Shown here: in pieces, positions 45,125 to 54,514 of the stretch | Position numbering within the stretch: position 1 is the stretch's first letter | Layout: each line of letters starts with the position of its first letter | Assembly (NCBI RefSeq): GCF_016735595.1 | Contig: NZ_JAERRB010000001.1 | Coordinates: 248,001 to 312,000, forward strand | DNA length: 64,000 nt | Source: Chryseolinea lacunae | GTDB lineage: Bacteria > Bacteroidota > Bacteroidia > Cytophagales > Cyclobacteriaceae | Direction: 5' to 3' | Notes under the pieces: model-generated | Told to the model about the DNA's origin: nothing | The model's database searches: none | What the model saw: only the letters and a program-made list of their open reading frames with translations | Program-made: the position numbers and the translations under genes

Positions 45125-45757
45125 TCAGATCAGCTTTTCGAGGTTCGCTTTGGCGATGGCTTCCGATTTGCTGTTGACCTGGAGCTTGGAATAAATGTTT
45201 TTGATGTGGGTCTTGGCCGTTTCCTTGCTAATGAAGAGCTCTTCGGAAATCTGGGTGTAGGTTTTTCCTTCGGAGATCAGTTGCAGGATTTCGGTTTCGC
45301 GTTTGGTGAGGGGTGAGTTGGGGTTCACATGAAAGTTGTCGATGACCATGCGGGCTATGCGGCTGCTCATGGGCGCGCCGCCTTTCACAATCTCTTCCAG
45401 TGCCGACAGCAGTTCCATGTAGTTGGCACTTTTGGTGATGTAGCCCGAGGCGCCGGCCTTCAATGCTTCAAACACCAGTTCACTATCTTCATAGACCGAC
45501 ACCATGATGATGTCGGTGTGTGGGCTTTTGTCTTTGATCACTTTGGTGCCGTGGATGCCGTTCACACCGGGCAGTTCAATGTCCATGAGCACGATCTCGG
45601 GTTTGTCGCGGTTCAGGTTGGCGATGGCGTCTTCGCACGAACCGTAGGCATTCACAACGGTGAACTTTTGTGAGCTGTTCACAATGAGGGTGAAGCTGTT
45701 TCGGATCTCCTGATCGTCTTCCACAATCATGACCCGTTTCTTAAATGGCAAGCCCAT
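45125..45757 (-). CDS. NarL/FixJ-type response regulator
   Basis: A 210-residue regulator. The receiver has acidic residues near EDDQE, phospho-acceptor Asp in EIVLMDIELPG, and a Lys in the GYITKSANYM segment. The C-terminal LuxR-type HTH is LTKRETEILQLISEGKTYTQISEELFISKETAKTHIKNIYSKL. It overlaps the histidine kinase gene by 17 bp, so it is its partner. Targets are unknown; the divergent ABC permease gene at 48870 is a possible one. Confidence 0.92.
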   Translation of the reverse strand: MGLPFKKRVMIVEDDQEIRNSFTLIVNSSQKFTVVNAYGSCEDAIANLNRDKPEIVLMDIELPGVNGIHGTKVIKDKSPHTDIIMVSVYEDSELVFEALKAGASGYITKSANYMELLSALEEIVKGGAPMSSRIARMVIDNFHVNPNSPLTKRETEILQLISEGKTYTQISEELFISKETAKTHIKNIYSKLQVNSKSEAIAKANLEKLI

Positions 45758-48716
45758 ATTTCAGTGTTTTGGTGAGTTTAAAATTGAGGACGATTTTCGT
45801 TCCCTGGTCCTTGGCACTTTGTATACGTAAAAGCGCATTGATCCTGGTGGCTCTTTCACGAATATTTTGAAGACCATTCGATTTTTCGATGTTGTCGGTC
45901 AAAAAACCTATACCATCGTCTTCGAAGGTCATCTCAAATCCTTCTTCGTCGCGCTTCAGCGTGAGCGCCACATTTTTGGCGCCCGACGATTTGAAGGCGT
46001 TGGTCATGGCTTCCTTAAAGATGAGGTTGGCCTCGCGACTGAAGCCATAGGGCAGCTTTATCTTTTCCTTCACTTCGTTGTAGGCGCGGAAGCTGATGTT
46101 CTTTTCTTCAAACAATTTCTCTCCAAAGTCGCGGATGTGAATGAACAACTTCGACAGCTCGTCGTTCACCGGGTCGATAGACCAGATGAAGTCGCGTGTG
46201 CCGCTATAGAGATACTTGGCCGAGTCTTCCACTTTTGTGTAGAGGTCGTGGCCGTTGGTGCCGTTGTAGCCGTTGCCATTGGTGTGACCGTTGGCGTTCA
46301 GCTTCAGCAGGCTCACGTAGTTGATGATGCGCGTCAGCTGGTTGCCCATTTCGTCGTGGAAGTCGCGGGCAATTTCCTTGCGCAGGGTTTCCTGTTCTTT
46401 CTGGCGGATGCGTTCCATCATCATCACGCGGTTCACGCGTTGTTTCACCCGCACATACATCACCAACGTGACCAGCCCGGCCACCAGAATGAACATGCCC
46501 ACCAGGAAGCTTGCCGTTTGATAGAACGGCGAACGCACCGTGAAGCTGTAGGCAATGCGTGTGTCGGCCCAGCTGCCTTCGTTGTTGGTGCTCATGACGC
46601 GGAAGGTATATTCGCCGGGGGGCAGGTTGCTGTAGGTCACCTGTTCAACGGCCGAGGGTCGCGACCAGGTCTTGTCAAAGTTTTCGAGGATGTATTTAAA
46701 CTTCAGCGATTTTGAGTAACGCTTGTCAACACGGTTGAATTGAAACGTGACGTGATTCTTGTCGGGTGGCAGCGATGGTTTGTAGGGAATTCTGAAAAAG
46801 CCATAGGTGCTGTCGGCATAGTCGCGCGCCGAATATTCGCCATAGAGCAAAAGCACGTCGGTGAGGTGCACATCGAACGAGCGGGGTTTGTCGGTGTTTG
46901 CGTTGTTGAATTCATAGAGGCCGTCCACGAGGCCGAAGTATTTTTCGGTCGGGCTAAGGTAGAAGGCATTCTGATTGGTCTCCACACCGGCGAGGCCGTT
47001 GTCGTAGTCGTAGTGCAGGTTTTCGCTCACGTCGAAATGGCGGTCGAGCTTCACGCGGTTAATTCCTTTTTCGGTGCCCACCCAAATATATCCCTTGTCG
47101 TCGATGGCAGCGAAGTAGATGAAGTCTGACGACAGACCATCGCGTGTAGTGATGAGTTTGCGCATGGCGCCGTTTGGATTCAACACCATGATGCCAGCGC
47201 CGCCCGTGCCCAGCAACAACAGCGAGTCGTTCAGGGGATTGATGCTTAGCACGGATGTGTTTTCAATTTCCGACATCAGCACTTTGTCCACCTTTCCGTT
47301 GTGCAATGTATTGAGGCCAACTTCGGTGCCGATGAAAAGTGTTTTGCTTTTCGGGTTGTAGTGTGTGGTCCAGATGCCGTTGGTGTAGAGGCCGTCTTTG
47401 GTGGAAAAGTTTTTGAAGGTCTTTCCGTCGAAATAGCTAAGGCCGTTGCCGGTGGAGACATAGGTACCCTTTCCATCGAAGGCCACGGAGGTGACGGACC
47501 ATCCGGGCAATCCGTCTTTGCGTGTGAACCATTGGAAACAATCTTTGGCTGCATCATAGCGGCCCAGGCCAGAGGCGGTGCCGGCCCAAATGGTTCCGTC
47601 GGGCGCCTGGCGCACGGTGAGCACGGCGTTGCGGCGGGTGTCTTTCGGATCGCTATAGGATTTCATTTTGCCGTGGTTGATCTTCCACAAGCCTTTGCCC
47701 ATGGTGCCGATCCATCGTGCGCCGTCGCGGTCTTTGGTGATGGACATTACGCCGCGCAGGTTTTCGGAGCTGCAACGTTTGAAGTCCTGCATAAAATATT
47801 TGTAGAGGCCCCGGCCGTTCGAGGCAAACCAGGTGTTGCCTTCGGAGTCGACAAGGGCATGATACATGTCAACATCTTTCACCACCGTGTCGCGCCTGAA
47901 GGGAACAACGCCGGGTGGTGTCTCCTTCAGCAACGCCATGCCGGTGGTGGTCCAGAGCACGTTGCTTTTGGCGTCTTGGAGCAACACATAGTTGGGCATT
48001 TCCCAGGGCACTTTCACCACGCCCCTGTTTTTGATGTCGAGCTTGTAGACGCCCTTCGGGGTTTTGAAAAATACGTCGTGTTTATAGTTGAACAGGTTGT
48101 ATACTTTGCCCACATCGCCCGACGGAAACGTGACGAGGCCTTTCAGGGTTTGAATCACAAACACGTTGCTGTCGCCGCTGGTGTAGTAACACACTTCGCC
48201 ACCGGGTGCCTTGTGGCCTCCCCACAACATCACGTCTTTATACAAGGGTTTCTCCCATGACATGAGGGTGTCGCTATAGATCCGGCTCAGCTTTCCACTG
48301 GTGGAATACATGAAAAGGGTGTCGCCCAGCATATACATGCTCATAAACTGGCGGTCGACCAGCGTTCCGGGGGGCGCGGCAAAGCGGCGGAAGTGCAGGC
48401 CATCGAAGCGTGTAACGCCGCGGGGGTGAAGGATCCAGAGGTTGTCATGCCGGTCGAATTGCAGCGACACCACCTGGTTGCCCAGAAGGCCATCGAGTGT
48501 GGTGTAGACTTTAAAATCGCGGCCGTCGTAGCGGGCCAGGCCGCCGCCGGTGGTGCCACTCCAGAGGTAGCCGTTTTTATCTTCCACCATGCCCATCACC
48601 TGCGACTGGGGCAGTCCATCTACGGCGGTGTAGTTTCGGATGGAATAGAATTCGTCCTGGGCCAGCAGCTCAGATGCCGCGAGGCACAGTATAAGCAGAA
48701 GAAAAGCCCGGCACAT
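45741..48716 (-). CDS. Sensor histidine kinase with a two-component-regulator propeller
   Basis: A large sensor of 991 residues from the ATG at 48714-48716, which gives a signal peptide (MCRAFLLLILCLAASELLAQ). The frame begins earlier, at 48854, but that region has no signal. The periplasmic part is made of propeller repeats (YTAVDGLPQSQVMGMVEDKNGYLW, FTRKDGLPGWSVTSVAFDGKG and similar DGL...V..I..D..G.LW units), then a Y_Y_Y domain (VTYSNLPPGEYTFRVMSTNNEG), one membrane helix, and a HisKA_3 domain with ARDFHDEMGNQL and an ATPase domain. A NarL-type partner overlaps its end. Confidence 0.92.
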   Translation of the reverse strand: MCRAFLLLILCLAASELLAQDEFYSIRNYTAVDGLPQSQVMGMVEDKNGYLWSGTTGGGLARYDGRDFKVYTTLDGLLGNQVVSLQFDRHDNLWILHPRGVTRFDGLHFRRFAAPPGTLVDRQFMSMYMLGDTLFMYSTSGKLSRIYSDTLMSWEKPLYKDVMLWGGHKAPGGEVCYYTSGDSNVFVIQTLKGLVTFPSGDVGKVYNLFNYKHDVFFKTPKGVYKLDIKNRGVVKVPWEMPNYVLLQDAKSNVLWTTTGMALLKETPPGVVPFRRDTVVKDVDMYHALVDSEGNTWFASNGRGLYKYFMQDFKRCSSENLRGVMSITKDRDGARWIGTMGKGLWKINHGKMKSYSDPKDTRRNAVLTVRQAPDGTIWAGTASGLGRYDAAKDCFQWFTRKDGLPGWSVTSVAFDGKGTYVSTGNGLSYFDGKTFKNFSTKDGLYTNGIWTTHYNPKSKTLFIGTEVGLNTLHNGKVDKVLMSEIENTSVLSINPLNDSLLLLGTGGAGIMVLNPNGAMRKLITTRDGLSSDFIYFAAIDDKGYIWVGTEKGINRVKLDRHFDVSENLHYDYDNGLAGVETNQNAFYLSPTEKYFGLVDGLYEFNNANTDKPRSFDVHLTDVLLLYGEYSARDYADSTYGFFRIPYKPSLPPDKNHVTFQFNRVDKRYSKSLKFKYILENFDKTWSRPSAVEQVTYSNLPPGEYTFRVMSTNNEGSWADTRIAYSFTVRSPFYQTASFLVGMFILVAGLVTLVMYVRVKQRVNRVMMMERIRQKEQETLRKEIARDFHDEMGNQLTRIINYVSLLKLNANGHTNGNGYNGTNGHDLYTKVEDSAKYLYSGTRDFIWSIDPVNDELSKLFIHIRDFGEKLFEEKNISFRAYNEVKEKIKLPYGFSREANLIFKEAMTNAFKSSGAKNVALTLKRDEEGFEMTFEDDGIGFLTDNIEKSNGLQNIRERATRINALLRIQSAKDQGTKIVLNFKLTKTLKYGLAI

Positions 48717-48869
48717 ACAGATCACCTCGCAAAGAACGTGCTTCTGCTTTTCCCGGTCATACCCCGTGCGGCGGGATAATTTTCCCGGGGCCGGCGAATA
48801 TCTTTTCCGGTCGGTGTAACCGTTGGTCATTTTTTGTAGTCTTATGGTCATCACCCTATTCCCTTCGCT

Positions 48870-51269
48870 ATGTTTAAAAACTATCTTCTCATCAGTTTAC
48901 GAAGTTTACAAAAACATCGTTCTTATTCCGTCATAAATATTGCCGGTCTTGGACTGGGCCTGGCCACCTGCCTGCTGCTGGTGACGTGGGTGGTGCACGA
49001 ATTGCGCTACGACACCTTTCACGAGCACGCCAGCCGAATCCAGCGCGTGTCGCTGGAATATAGCTTTGGCGGGCAAACCTCGCGCACGGCGGTGTCGCCT
49101 ACTGCCTTACTGCCTACCCTACAAAAGAACTTTGCCGAAGTGGAAAATGGTGTGCGCATCTACAATCCTTCGTCGTGGAATCCCTTTGTGGTGAAACACG
49201 ACGACAAGATTTTTCAGGAAGAGAAATTTTTCTATGCCGACAGCACATTCTTCCAGGTGTTCACCTTCCCTCTTGTGATGGGCAACACGGCCACCGCGCT
49301 CACCGAGCCCAACACGGTGGTGCTCACGCGCAACATGGCGAAGAAATATTTTGGTGAAGCCGAAGCTCTCGGAAAAACCCTTAAGATCAACAACAACACC
49401 GAATATCTGGTGACGGGCGTGATCGACAACGTGCCCAGCAACTCGCTGCTGCAATTCGATTTCATCGCCTCTTTTGCATCGCTCCCGGCATCGAAAGAAC
49501 AAATCTGGTGGAGTGCCAATTATCAAACCTTTGTGTTGCTGCAACCCGGCACCAACGAGGCGGCGCTGTCTGACAAAACTCAAACGCTGGTGAAGGAAGC
49601 GCTGGCCAACGAGCTCACCAACCCCGGCGATTATGTGAAATACAATTTCATGCCCCTCACCGACATCTACCTCCGCTCCGACATGGACGAGGCCACCCCG
49701 GTGGGCAACATTCAATATGTTTATATCTTCGGAGCCATTGCATTTCTGGTGCTGGCCATTGCCTGCATCAACTATGTGAACCTGGCCACCGCACGTGCAG
49801 CCGACCGCGCCAAAGAAGTGGGCATACGCAAAGTGATTGGTGCACTGCGTCAGCAGTTGCTCACACAGTTTATTGGCGAATCGGTCATCATCACGCTCAT
49901 TGCGCTGGCGCTCTCGTTTTTCCTGGCGCGGCTGGCTTTGCCGGCGTTTGAAAGCATTACCGGAAAATCGTTTGCCGGAGCGTTGTTGTTCAGTCCGGCC
50001 TTTATGGGTGGAGCCTTGCTGGTGTCGATCATCATTGCCATGGTAGCGGGCGCTTATCCTGCGCTGGCCATCACGTCGTTTAAGCCGGTGAGTGTGTTGA
50101 AGGGAAATTTCAAAACATCGGGCAAGGGTGTATGGCTTCGCCAAGGCCTGGTGGTGTTTCAGTTTGGCATCTCCATCATCCTCATCATTGGCACGCTGGT
50201 GGTGATCAAGCAGCTGAATTATCTGCAAGAGAAAAAATTAGGCTACGACAAAGACAACACAGTGATATTGCCACTCGATCAAAAAACAGCCTCGGTCTAT
50301 ACTGCACTGAAGTCTGAAATATTGCGCAGTGGCGCTGGACGCGCCGTGGCACGCGCCACCGAATCGCCCACGGTGATCAACGGCGGCTATTCGCTGAACC
50401 TGAAAGGCAGCACGAGCGACCGCGGCATGATTGTGACGGCCATGTCGGTTGACGACGCCTTCATTCCCGCCCTCGGCATCGAGCTCGTGGCAGGCCGCAA
50501 CTTTGTGGAGACAGATGCCGCCACCACAAAAGCCGACACGACAGGCGCGAGCTACACCTTTGTTGTGAACGAGTCGACACTGCACGAACTGGCCCTTCCC
50601 CTCGACAAAGCCGTGGGCACCCCGGTAGACATGAACGGACGCAAAGGCGAAATTATCGGGGTGGCCAAAGACTTTCACTTTGCGCCGCTGCACAAAAAGA
50701 TCGCGCCGCTAGTGTTGTTCAACGAAGACAGCCAATACAGCTTCCTGTTTGTGAAACTCAACGGCAACCCCACCGAAGCGCTGAGCAAGCTTGAAAAAAT
50801 CTGCAAGACCACGTTGCCACACCGCCCGTTCGAATACACGTTTCTCGACCAGCAATACAACGCGCTCTATGCCAACGAACAGCGCATGAAAACGCTGAGC
50901 ACCACGTTCGCCGGCATCACCATCGTGATCGCCTGCCTGGGTCTTTTTGGCCTGGTGGCTTTCTCGGCTGCACAGAAAACAAAAGAGATCGGAATCCGCA
51001 AAGTGCTGGGGGCCACGGCCGTGAGCATTGTGTTTCTGATCACGCGCGACTTCTCGCGTCTCGTGCTGCTGGCCATTGTGATGGGCCTGCCGGTGGCATA
51101 CTGGATGATGCACAATTGGTTGAACGACTTTGCCTATCGCACAGAGATTGGCGTATGGCCGGTTTTGGCGTCGGCGCTGGTGTGTTTGGCGATTGCCTAT
51201 GGAACGGCAGCGTTTCAGGCGATTAAGGCGGCTTTGATTAATCCGGCGGATACGTTGCGGAATGAATAA
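48870..51269 (+). CDS. MacB/FtsX-type ABC transporter permease
   Basis: A permease of 799 residues with the Bacteroidota FtsX-twice layout. It starts with a first helix (SVINIAGLGLGLATCLLLVTWVV), then a large periplasmic MacB_PCD domain (about 45-250) and an FtsX region with three helices (KEVGIRKVIGALRQQLLTQF), and a second periplasmic part and FtsX unit near the end (KEIGIRKVLGATAVSIVFLI). No ATPase is encoded beside it, so it needs one from elsewhere. It is divergent from the propeller kinase, 153 bp between starts, a layout often seen when the kinase system controls the transporter. Confidence 0.88.
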   Translation: MFKNYLLISLRSLQKHRSYSVINIAGLGLGLATCLLLVTWVVHELRYDTFHEHASRIQRVSLEYSFGGQTSRTAVSPTALLPTLQKNFAEVENGVRIYNPSSWNPFVVKHDDKIFQEEKFFYADSTFFQVFTFPLVMGNTATALTEPNTVVLTRNMAKKYFGEAEALGKTLKINNNTEYLVTGVIDNVPSNSLLQFDFIASFASLPASKEQIWWSANYQTFVLLQPGTNEAALSDKTQTLVKEALANELTNPGDYVKYNFMPLTDIYLRSDMDEATPVGNIQYVYIFGAIAFLVLAIACINYVNLATARAADRAKEVGIRKVIGALRQQLLTQFIGESVIITLIALALSFFLARLALPAFESITGKSFAGALLFSPAFMGGALLVSIIIAMVAGAYPALAITSFKPVSVLKGNFKTSGKGVWLRQGLVVFQFGISIILIIGTLVVIKQLNYLQEKKLGYDKDNTVILPLDQKTASVYTALKSEILRSGAGRAVARATESPTVINGGYSLNLKGSTSDRGMIVTAMSVDDAFIPALGIELVAGRNFVETDAATTKADTTGASYTFVVNESTLHELALPLDKAVGTPVDMNGRKGEIIGVAKDFHFAPLHKKIAPLVLFNEDSQYSFLFVKLNGNPTEALSKLEKICKTTLPHRPFEYTFLDQQYNALYANEQRMKTLSTTFAGITIVIACLGLFGLVAFSAAQKTKEIGIRKVLGATAVSIVFLITRDFSRLVLLAIVMGLPVAYWMMHNWLNDFAYRTEIGVWPVLASALVCLAIAYGTAAFQAIKAALINPADTLRNE

Positions 51270-51287
51270 GTTGATAAAAATATTGCC

Positions 51288-51330
51288 TGGCCCGCGTTGG
51301 TGAAAAACACCGGCGCGGGCCAATTATTTT
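51288..51330 (+). terminator. Probable terminator between the permease and sigma factor genes
   Basis: A long GC-rich stem: TGGCCCGCG (51288-51296) pairs with CGCGGGCCA (51314-51322), with an inner GGTG/CACC pair, followed by ATTATTTT. It lies 19 bp after the permease stop. Confidence 0.65.
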
Positions 51331-51375
51331 GTGACTTTCCGCCTACCTTCGCGTTATGAGGGCAATTGTTACTGC

Positions 51376-51942
51376 ATGACGGAAGCCGAGATACAGCAAG
51401 AATATGCGGTCCTGGAAAGGGCGAAGAAGAATCCCAAAGCCTTCGGCGAGCTCTACGAAAAATATTTCGACCGGATTTTCAATTTCGTGTACCGTCAGAT
51501 CGACGATGAAGATGTGACGGCCGATATCACCTCACAAACTTTTCTTAGTGTGCTGAAGCACCTGGATCGTTATCAGTTCAGGGGTGTTCCGTTTTCGGCG
51601 TGGCTCTATAAGATTGCGAGCAACGAGGTGAACAAGTATTATCGCAAACGCAAACACGACAAGGTGTTCAGCATCGAAGAAATTCGCGTGCGCGAACTCA
51701 TTGAGCAGGCGCACGAAGATTGGGACGAAGAGGTGGTGGAGAAACTGCTGGAATATCTGGGCGATCTGCCCACCGACATGCTGGAAGTTTTGCAACTGCG
51801 GTTTTTCGAGGACAAAGATTTTAAAGAAATTGCCTTCATCCTCGACATCACCGAAAGCGGTGCCAAGATGAGAACCTATCGCGCGTTGGACAGACTGCGC
51901 AAGAATTTTAAATTACGAATCAAGTACGATGGGAAGGAATGA
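51376..51942 (+). CDS. RNA polymerase sigma-70 family factor (ECF-like)
   Basis: A sigma factor of 188 residues from the ATG at 51376. The frame runs back to a GTG at 51331, but a promoter-like TACCTTCG at 51344-51351 sits there, so the later start is preferred. Region 2 (FVYRQIDDEDVTADITSQTFLSVLKHL, then the -10 contact FSAWLYKIASNEVNKYYRKRK) and region 4 (DLPTDMLEVLQLRFFEDKDFKEIAFILDITESGAKMRTYRALDRLRK) are intact. No classical anti-sigma gene follows; instead a short membrane protein gene overlaps its end by 14 bp. Confidence 0.88.
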   Translation: MTEAEIQQEYAVLERAKKNPKAFGELYEKYFDRIFNFVYRQIDDEDVTADITSQTFLSVLKHLDRYQFRGVPFSAWLYKIASNEVNKYYRKRKHDKVFSIEEIRVRELIEQAHEDWDEEVVEKLLEYLGDLPTDMLEVLQLRFFEDKDFKEIAFILDITESGAKMRTYRALDRLRKNFKLRIKYDGKE

Positions 51943-52195
51943 GATACGACTTCGGCGGCAAAAAGTGAGTTCCGGCAGCATGGCACGCCATCGGAACTAT
52001 AGCAAGCTCATGGCTCGCCACGAACGCAACCAACGCGTGCAACGCACCATCCGCGCGGTGATCTACGTTGTTGTGGTGATCGTGCTCATCATTCTGATAA
52101 TTTTGTTTGTGATGGTGAAACACCTCGAACAGCTGCAACAGAAAAAAACACCGGGCAAAAACATTCAACAGACCGAATCGAAAACGGCGCCGTGA
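51929..52195 (+). CDS. Small single-helix membrane protein overlapping the sigma factor gene
   Basis: An 88-residue basic protein. Residues 1-40 are strongly basic (RLRRQKVSSGSMARHRNYSKL), residues about 43-65 form one very hydrophobic helix (AVIYVVVVIVLIILIILFVM), and a short polar tail follows. Its ATG is inside the sigma gene (14-bp overlap), so translation is coupled. The basic N-terminus should face the cytoplasm and could contact the sigma factor; a regulatory role is inference. An in-frame ATG at 51980 is possible. Confidence 0.7.
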   Translation: MGRNEIRLRRQKVSSGSMARHRNYSKLMARHERNQRVQRTIRAVIYVVVVIVLIILIILFVMVKHLEQLQQKKTPGKNIQQTESKTAP

Positions 52196-52218
52196 TTTTT
52201 TCACAGCGCCGTTTTTTT
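52182..52218 (+). terminator. Intrinsic terminator after the sigma factor operon
   Basis: Arms AAACGGCGC (52182-52190) and GCGCCGTTT (52206-52214), with an inner GTGA/TCAC pair and one C/A mismatch, then a T-run. The stem overlaps the stop of the small membrane protein gene. Confidence 0.85.
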
Positions 52219-52267
52219 GTTGTCACGTTTCTTTAAGGGATCAACCTTCGCTCAGCCCGTTCGCGCA

Positions 52268-52483
52268 TCAGAGCACGCGCTTCAGGATCAGGAAAATAAC
52301 ACCCAGCAAAAACACAATGATCGAGATCTTGTTGATGCCGTGCATCATCCTGATGTTCATATCCGAAAATCGTTTGGGATCTTTCTTGCGGAAGAAATAG
52401 CCGCCCACTTCGCCAAGCGAAAAGAAATCTTTCACCGTGTTTTTCTTGTGGGGTGTGCCGGTGTTGTCGTTGCTCGTTTCCAT
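52268..52483 (-). CDS. DUF6728-like small membrane protein
   Basis: A 71-residue protein from the ATG at 52481-52483. It contains KDFFSLGEVGGYFFRKKDPKR and a C-terminal helix INKISIIVFLLGVIFLILKRVL. This resembles the DUF6728 group, a small family in Cytophagales. One membrane helix; the function is unknown. It lies 60 bp upstream of the ispG end on the minus strand, and a link with ispG is not clear. Confidence 0.65.
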   Translation of the reverse strand: METSNDNTGTPHKKNTVKDFFSLGEVGGYFFRKKDPKRFSDMNIRMMHGINKISIIVFLLGVIFLILKRVL

Positions 52484-52543
52484 AGCTGTGTTGTTTTGTT
52501 CGTTCGCCTCTGTTCCTATTGTCAATTCAATTCCTTTTTCTTT

Positions 52544-54514
52544 CTAGGAGGGCGCGCCGTGCAGTTGGGGTTCAATCCAGTCGCCATGTTCGCGAATGAG
52601 GTTGATGAGCTCGTCTACGGCTTTGGCGGTGGGCACGTTTTTGCGCACCACTTCTTTTCCTTTGTATAACGTTATGCGACCCGGGCCGGAACCTACATAG
52701 CCATAGTCGGCATCGGCCATTTCGCCGGGACCGTTCACGATGCAGCCCATGATGCCGATCTTAATGCCCTTCAGGTGACTGGTGCGCGAGCGGATATTGC
52801 CCGTGGTTTCCTGCAAGTCGAACAGCGTGCGGCCGCACGACGGACATGATATGTATTCGGTTTTCGAAATGCGCGTGCGCGTGGCTTGCAGGATATTGAA
52901 CGCTGTTTCGTTTATCTTCTTGTCGGGACCACAGTTTTCGGCCGCAATGAAAATGCCATCGCCCAGGCCATCCACCAGCAAACCACCAAAGTCGGTTGCC
53001 GAGTAGAGTTGCAGTTGGTCGATGCTGAGGTTTGCATACGCCTTTCCAATGATGACGGGCACATCGCAGTGGTTGTTCATCAACGTCACAAACAGGCGGC
53101 GTTGCTCGGGCATGCCGTGGTTGTTGTAGGTGTCGATGAAGAGCACGGCGGTTTTATCTGCGTTTACTGCAGCCATCAACGCGTCGTTCACGTCACCCAA
53201 CAACGCATAAACAAAATTCAGTGTATCCGATTTCTCAACGCCCTTCAAATAGTGTTCGGCGCGAATGAAGGGATAGGCACGTGTCTGGCCTTTTTGTGTG
53301 AGCCACGTTTTGTGATTATAGATGAGGCCCAGGGTGCCGGGGATCTCGAAGTCGATGGTGGTGTCGCCCAGAAAAACATAGTCGCAGGCCATGTCGCTGA
53401 TGTTCCATTTGTCGAGGGGCACCGAATAGTGATAGCCCACGGCAAAGAGCGACGCGTGTGTCACTTTTTCTTTTCCCGAAAAGTCGGCGACCACGCGGGG
53501 CACAAAATGTTCGCCGCCAATGTTCTGCACCGCGCGTGTTTTGCGGCGGTTGTATTCAAACGGTGTCACCGGGTAATGATCGATGGCCGGAATCGGATCG
53601 TGTGGCGCACGGGTGTCGTAGCGTTTGGCAAGCTCGAAAGCCACGGGCACTTCGGCTTCGGGTTCTTCGGTGAGCGAGACGCGGATGGTGTCGCCCAGGC
53701 CATCTTCCAACAACGTGCCGATGCCTACGGATGATTTTATTCTCCCGTCTTCGCCGTCTCCGGCTTCGGTCACACCGAGGTGCAAGGGATAGGGCTTGAA
53801 ACCTTCTTCATCCATTTTCTGCACCAGTAGGCGGTAGGCTTGCACCATCACCTGCGGATTGCTCGACTTCATGGACAACACGATGTTGTAGTATTGTTCG
53901 TCTTCGCAGATGCGCAAAAACTCCAGCGCCGATTCCACCATGCCCATGGGGCTGTCGCCGTAGCGGCTCATGATGCGGTCGCTCAGGGAGCCGTGGTTGG
54001 TGCCAATGCGCATGGCCGTGCCGTGTTCCTTGCAGATACGCACCAGCGGTATGAATTTCTCGCGTATGCGATCCAGCTCGGCCTGATAGGACGCTTCGGT
54101 ATAGTCAATGTTTTCGAATCGCTTTTTATCGGCATAGTTGCCGGGATTGATACGCACCTTTTCTACGATGCGGGCGGCCAGTTCGGCGGCGTTGGGTGTG
54201 AAGTGGATGTCGGCCACAAGGGGCACGGTGTAGCCGCGCAGACGGAGGCCTTTTTTGATTTCGGCCAGGTTCTGGGCCTCTTTGATGCTGGGGGCGGTGA
54301 TGCGCACATATTCGCACCCGGCGTCGACCATGCGGATGGTTTGCTCAATTGACCCCTGCGTGTCCATGGTGTCGATGGTGGTCATGGACTGGATGCGGAT
54401 GGGGTTGTTCCCGCCCATAGGCAGGTCGCCGATCTTCACTTCCACGGTTTGCCGGCGGCTGTACTGAACCAGGCTGTTGCAATAGTGTTTCGCGGCTGCG
54501 ATTTGGTCGTTCAC
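52544..54514 (-). CDS. ispG: (E)-4-hydroxy-3-methylbut-2-enyl-diphosphate synthase, large form
   Basis: The iron-sulfur enzyme that turns MEcPP into HMBPP in the MEP isoprenoid pathway, 656 residues. The N-terminal TIM barrel begins IGDLPMGGNNPIRIQSMTT with VPLVADIHFTPNAAELAARI. A large insertion of about 250 residues separates it from the C-terminal cluster domain, as in plant, chlamydial and Bacteroidota forms. The cluster domain has CPSCGRTLFDLQETT and a second Cys in GIMGCIVNGPGEMADADYGYVG, plus the family Glu. The start is a GTG at 54512-54514. A promoter half-match lies at 54535-54542. Confidence 0.95.
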   Translation of the reverse strand: MNDQIAAAKHYCNSLVQYSRRQTVEVKIGDLPMGGNNPIRIQSMTTIDTMDTQGSIEQTIRMVDAGCEYVRITAPSIKEAQNLAEIKKGLRLRGYTVPLVADIHFTPNAAELAARIVEKVRINPGNYADKKRFENIDYTEASYQAELDRIREKFIPLVRICKEHGTAMRIGTNHGSLSDRIMSRYGDSPMGMVESALEFLRICEDEQYYNIVLSMKSSNPQVMVQAYRLLVQKMDEEGFKPYPLHLGVTEAGDGEDGRIKSSVGIGTLLEDGLGDTIRVSLTEEPEAEVPVAFELAKRYDTRAPHDPIPAIDHYPVTPFEYNRRKTRAVQNIGGEHFVPRVVADFSGKEKVTHASLFAVGYHYSVPLDKWNISDMACDYVFLGDTTIDFEIPGTLGLIYNHKTWLTQKGQTRAYPFIRAEHYLKGVEKSDTLNFVYALLGDVNDALMAAVNADKTAVLFIDTYNNHGMPEQRRLFVTLMNNHCDVPVIIGKAYANLSIDQLQLYSATDFGGLLVDGLGDGIFIAAENCGPDKKINETAFNILQATRTRISKTEYISCPSCGRTLFDLQETTGNIRSRTSHLKGIKIGIMGCIVNGPGEMADADYGYVGSGPGRITLYKGKEVVRKNVPTAKAVDELINLIREHGDWIEPQLHGAPS

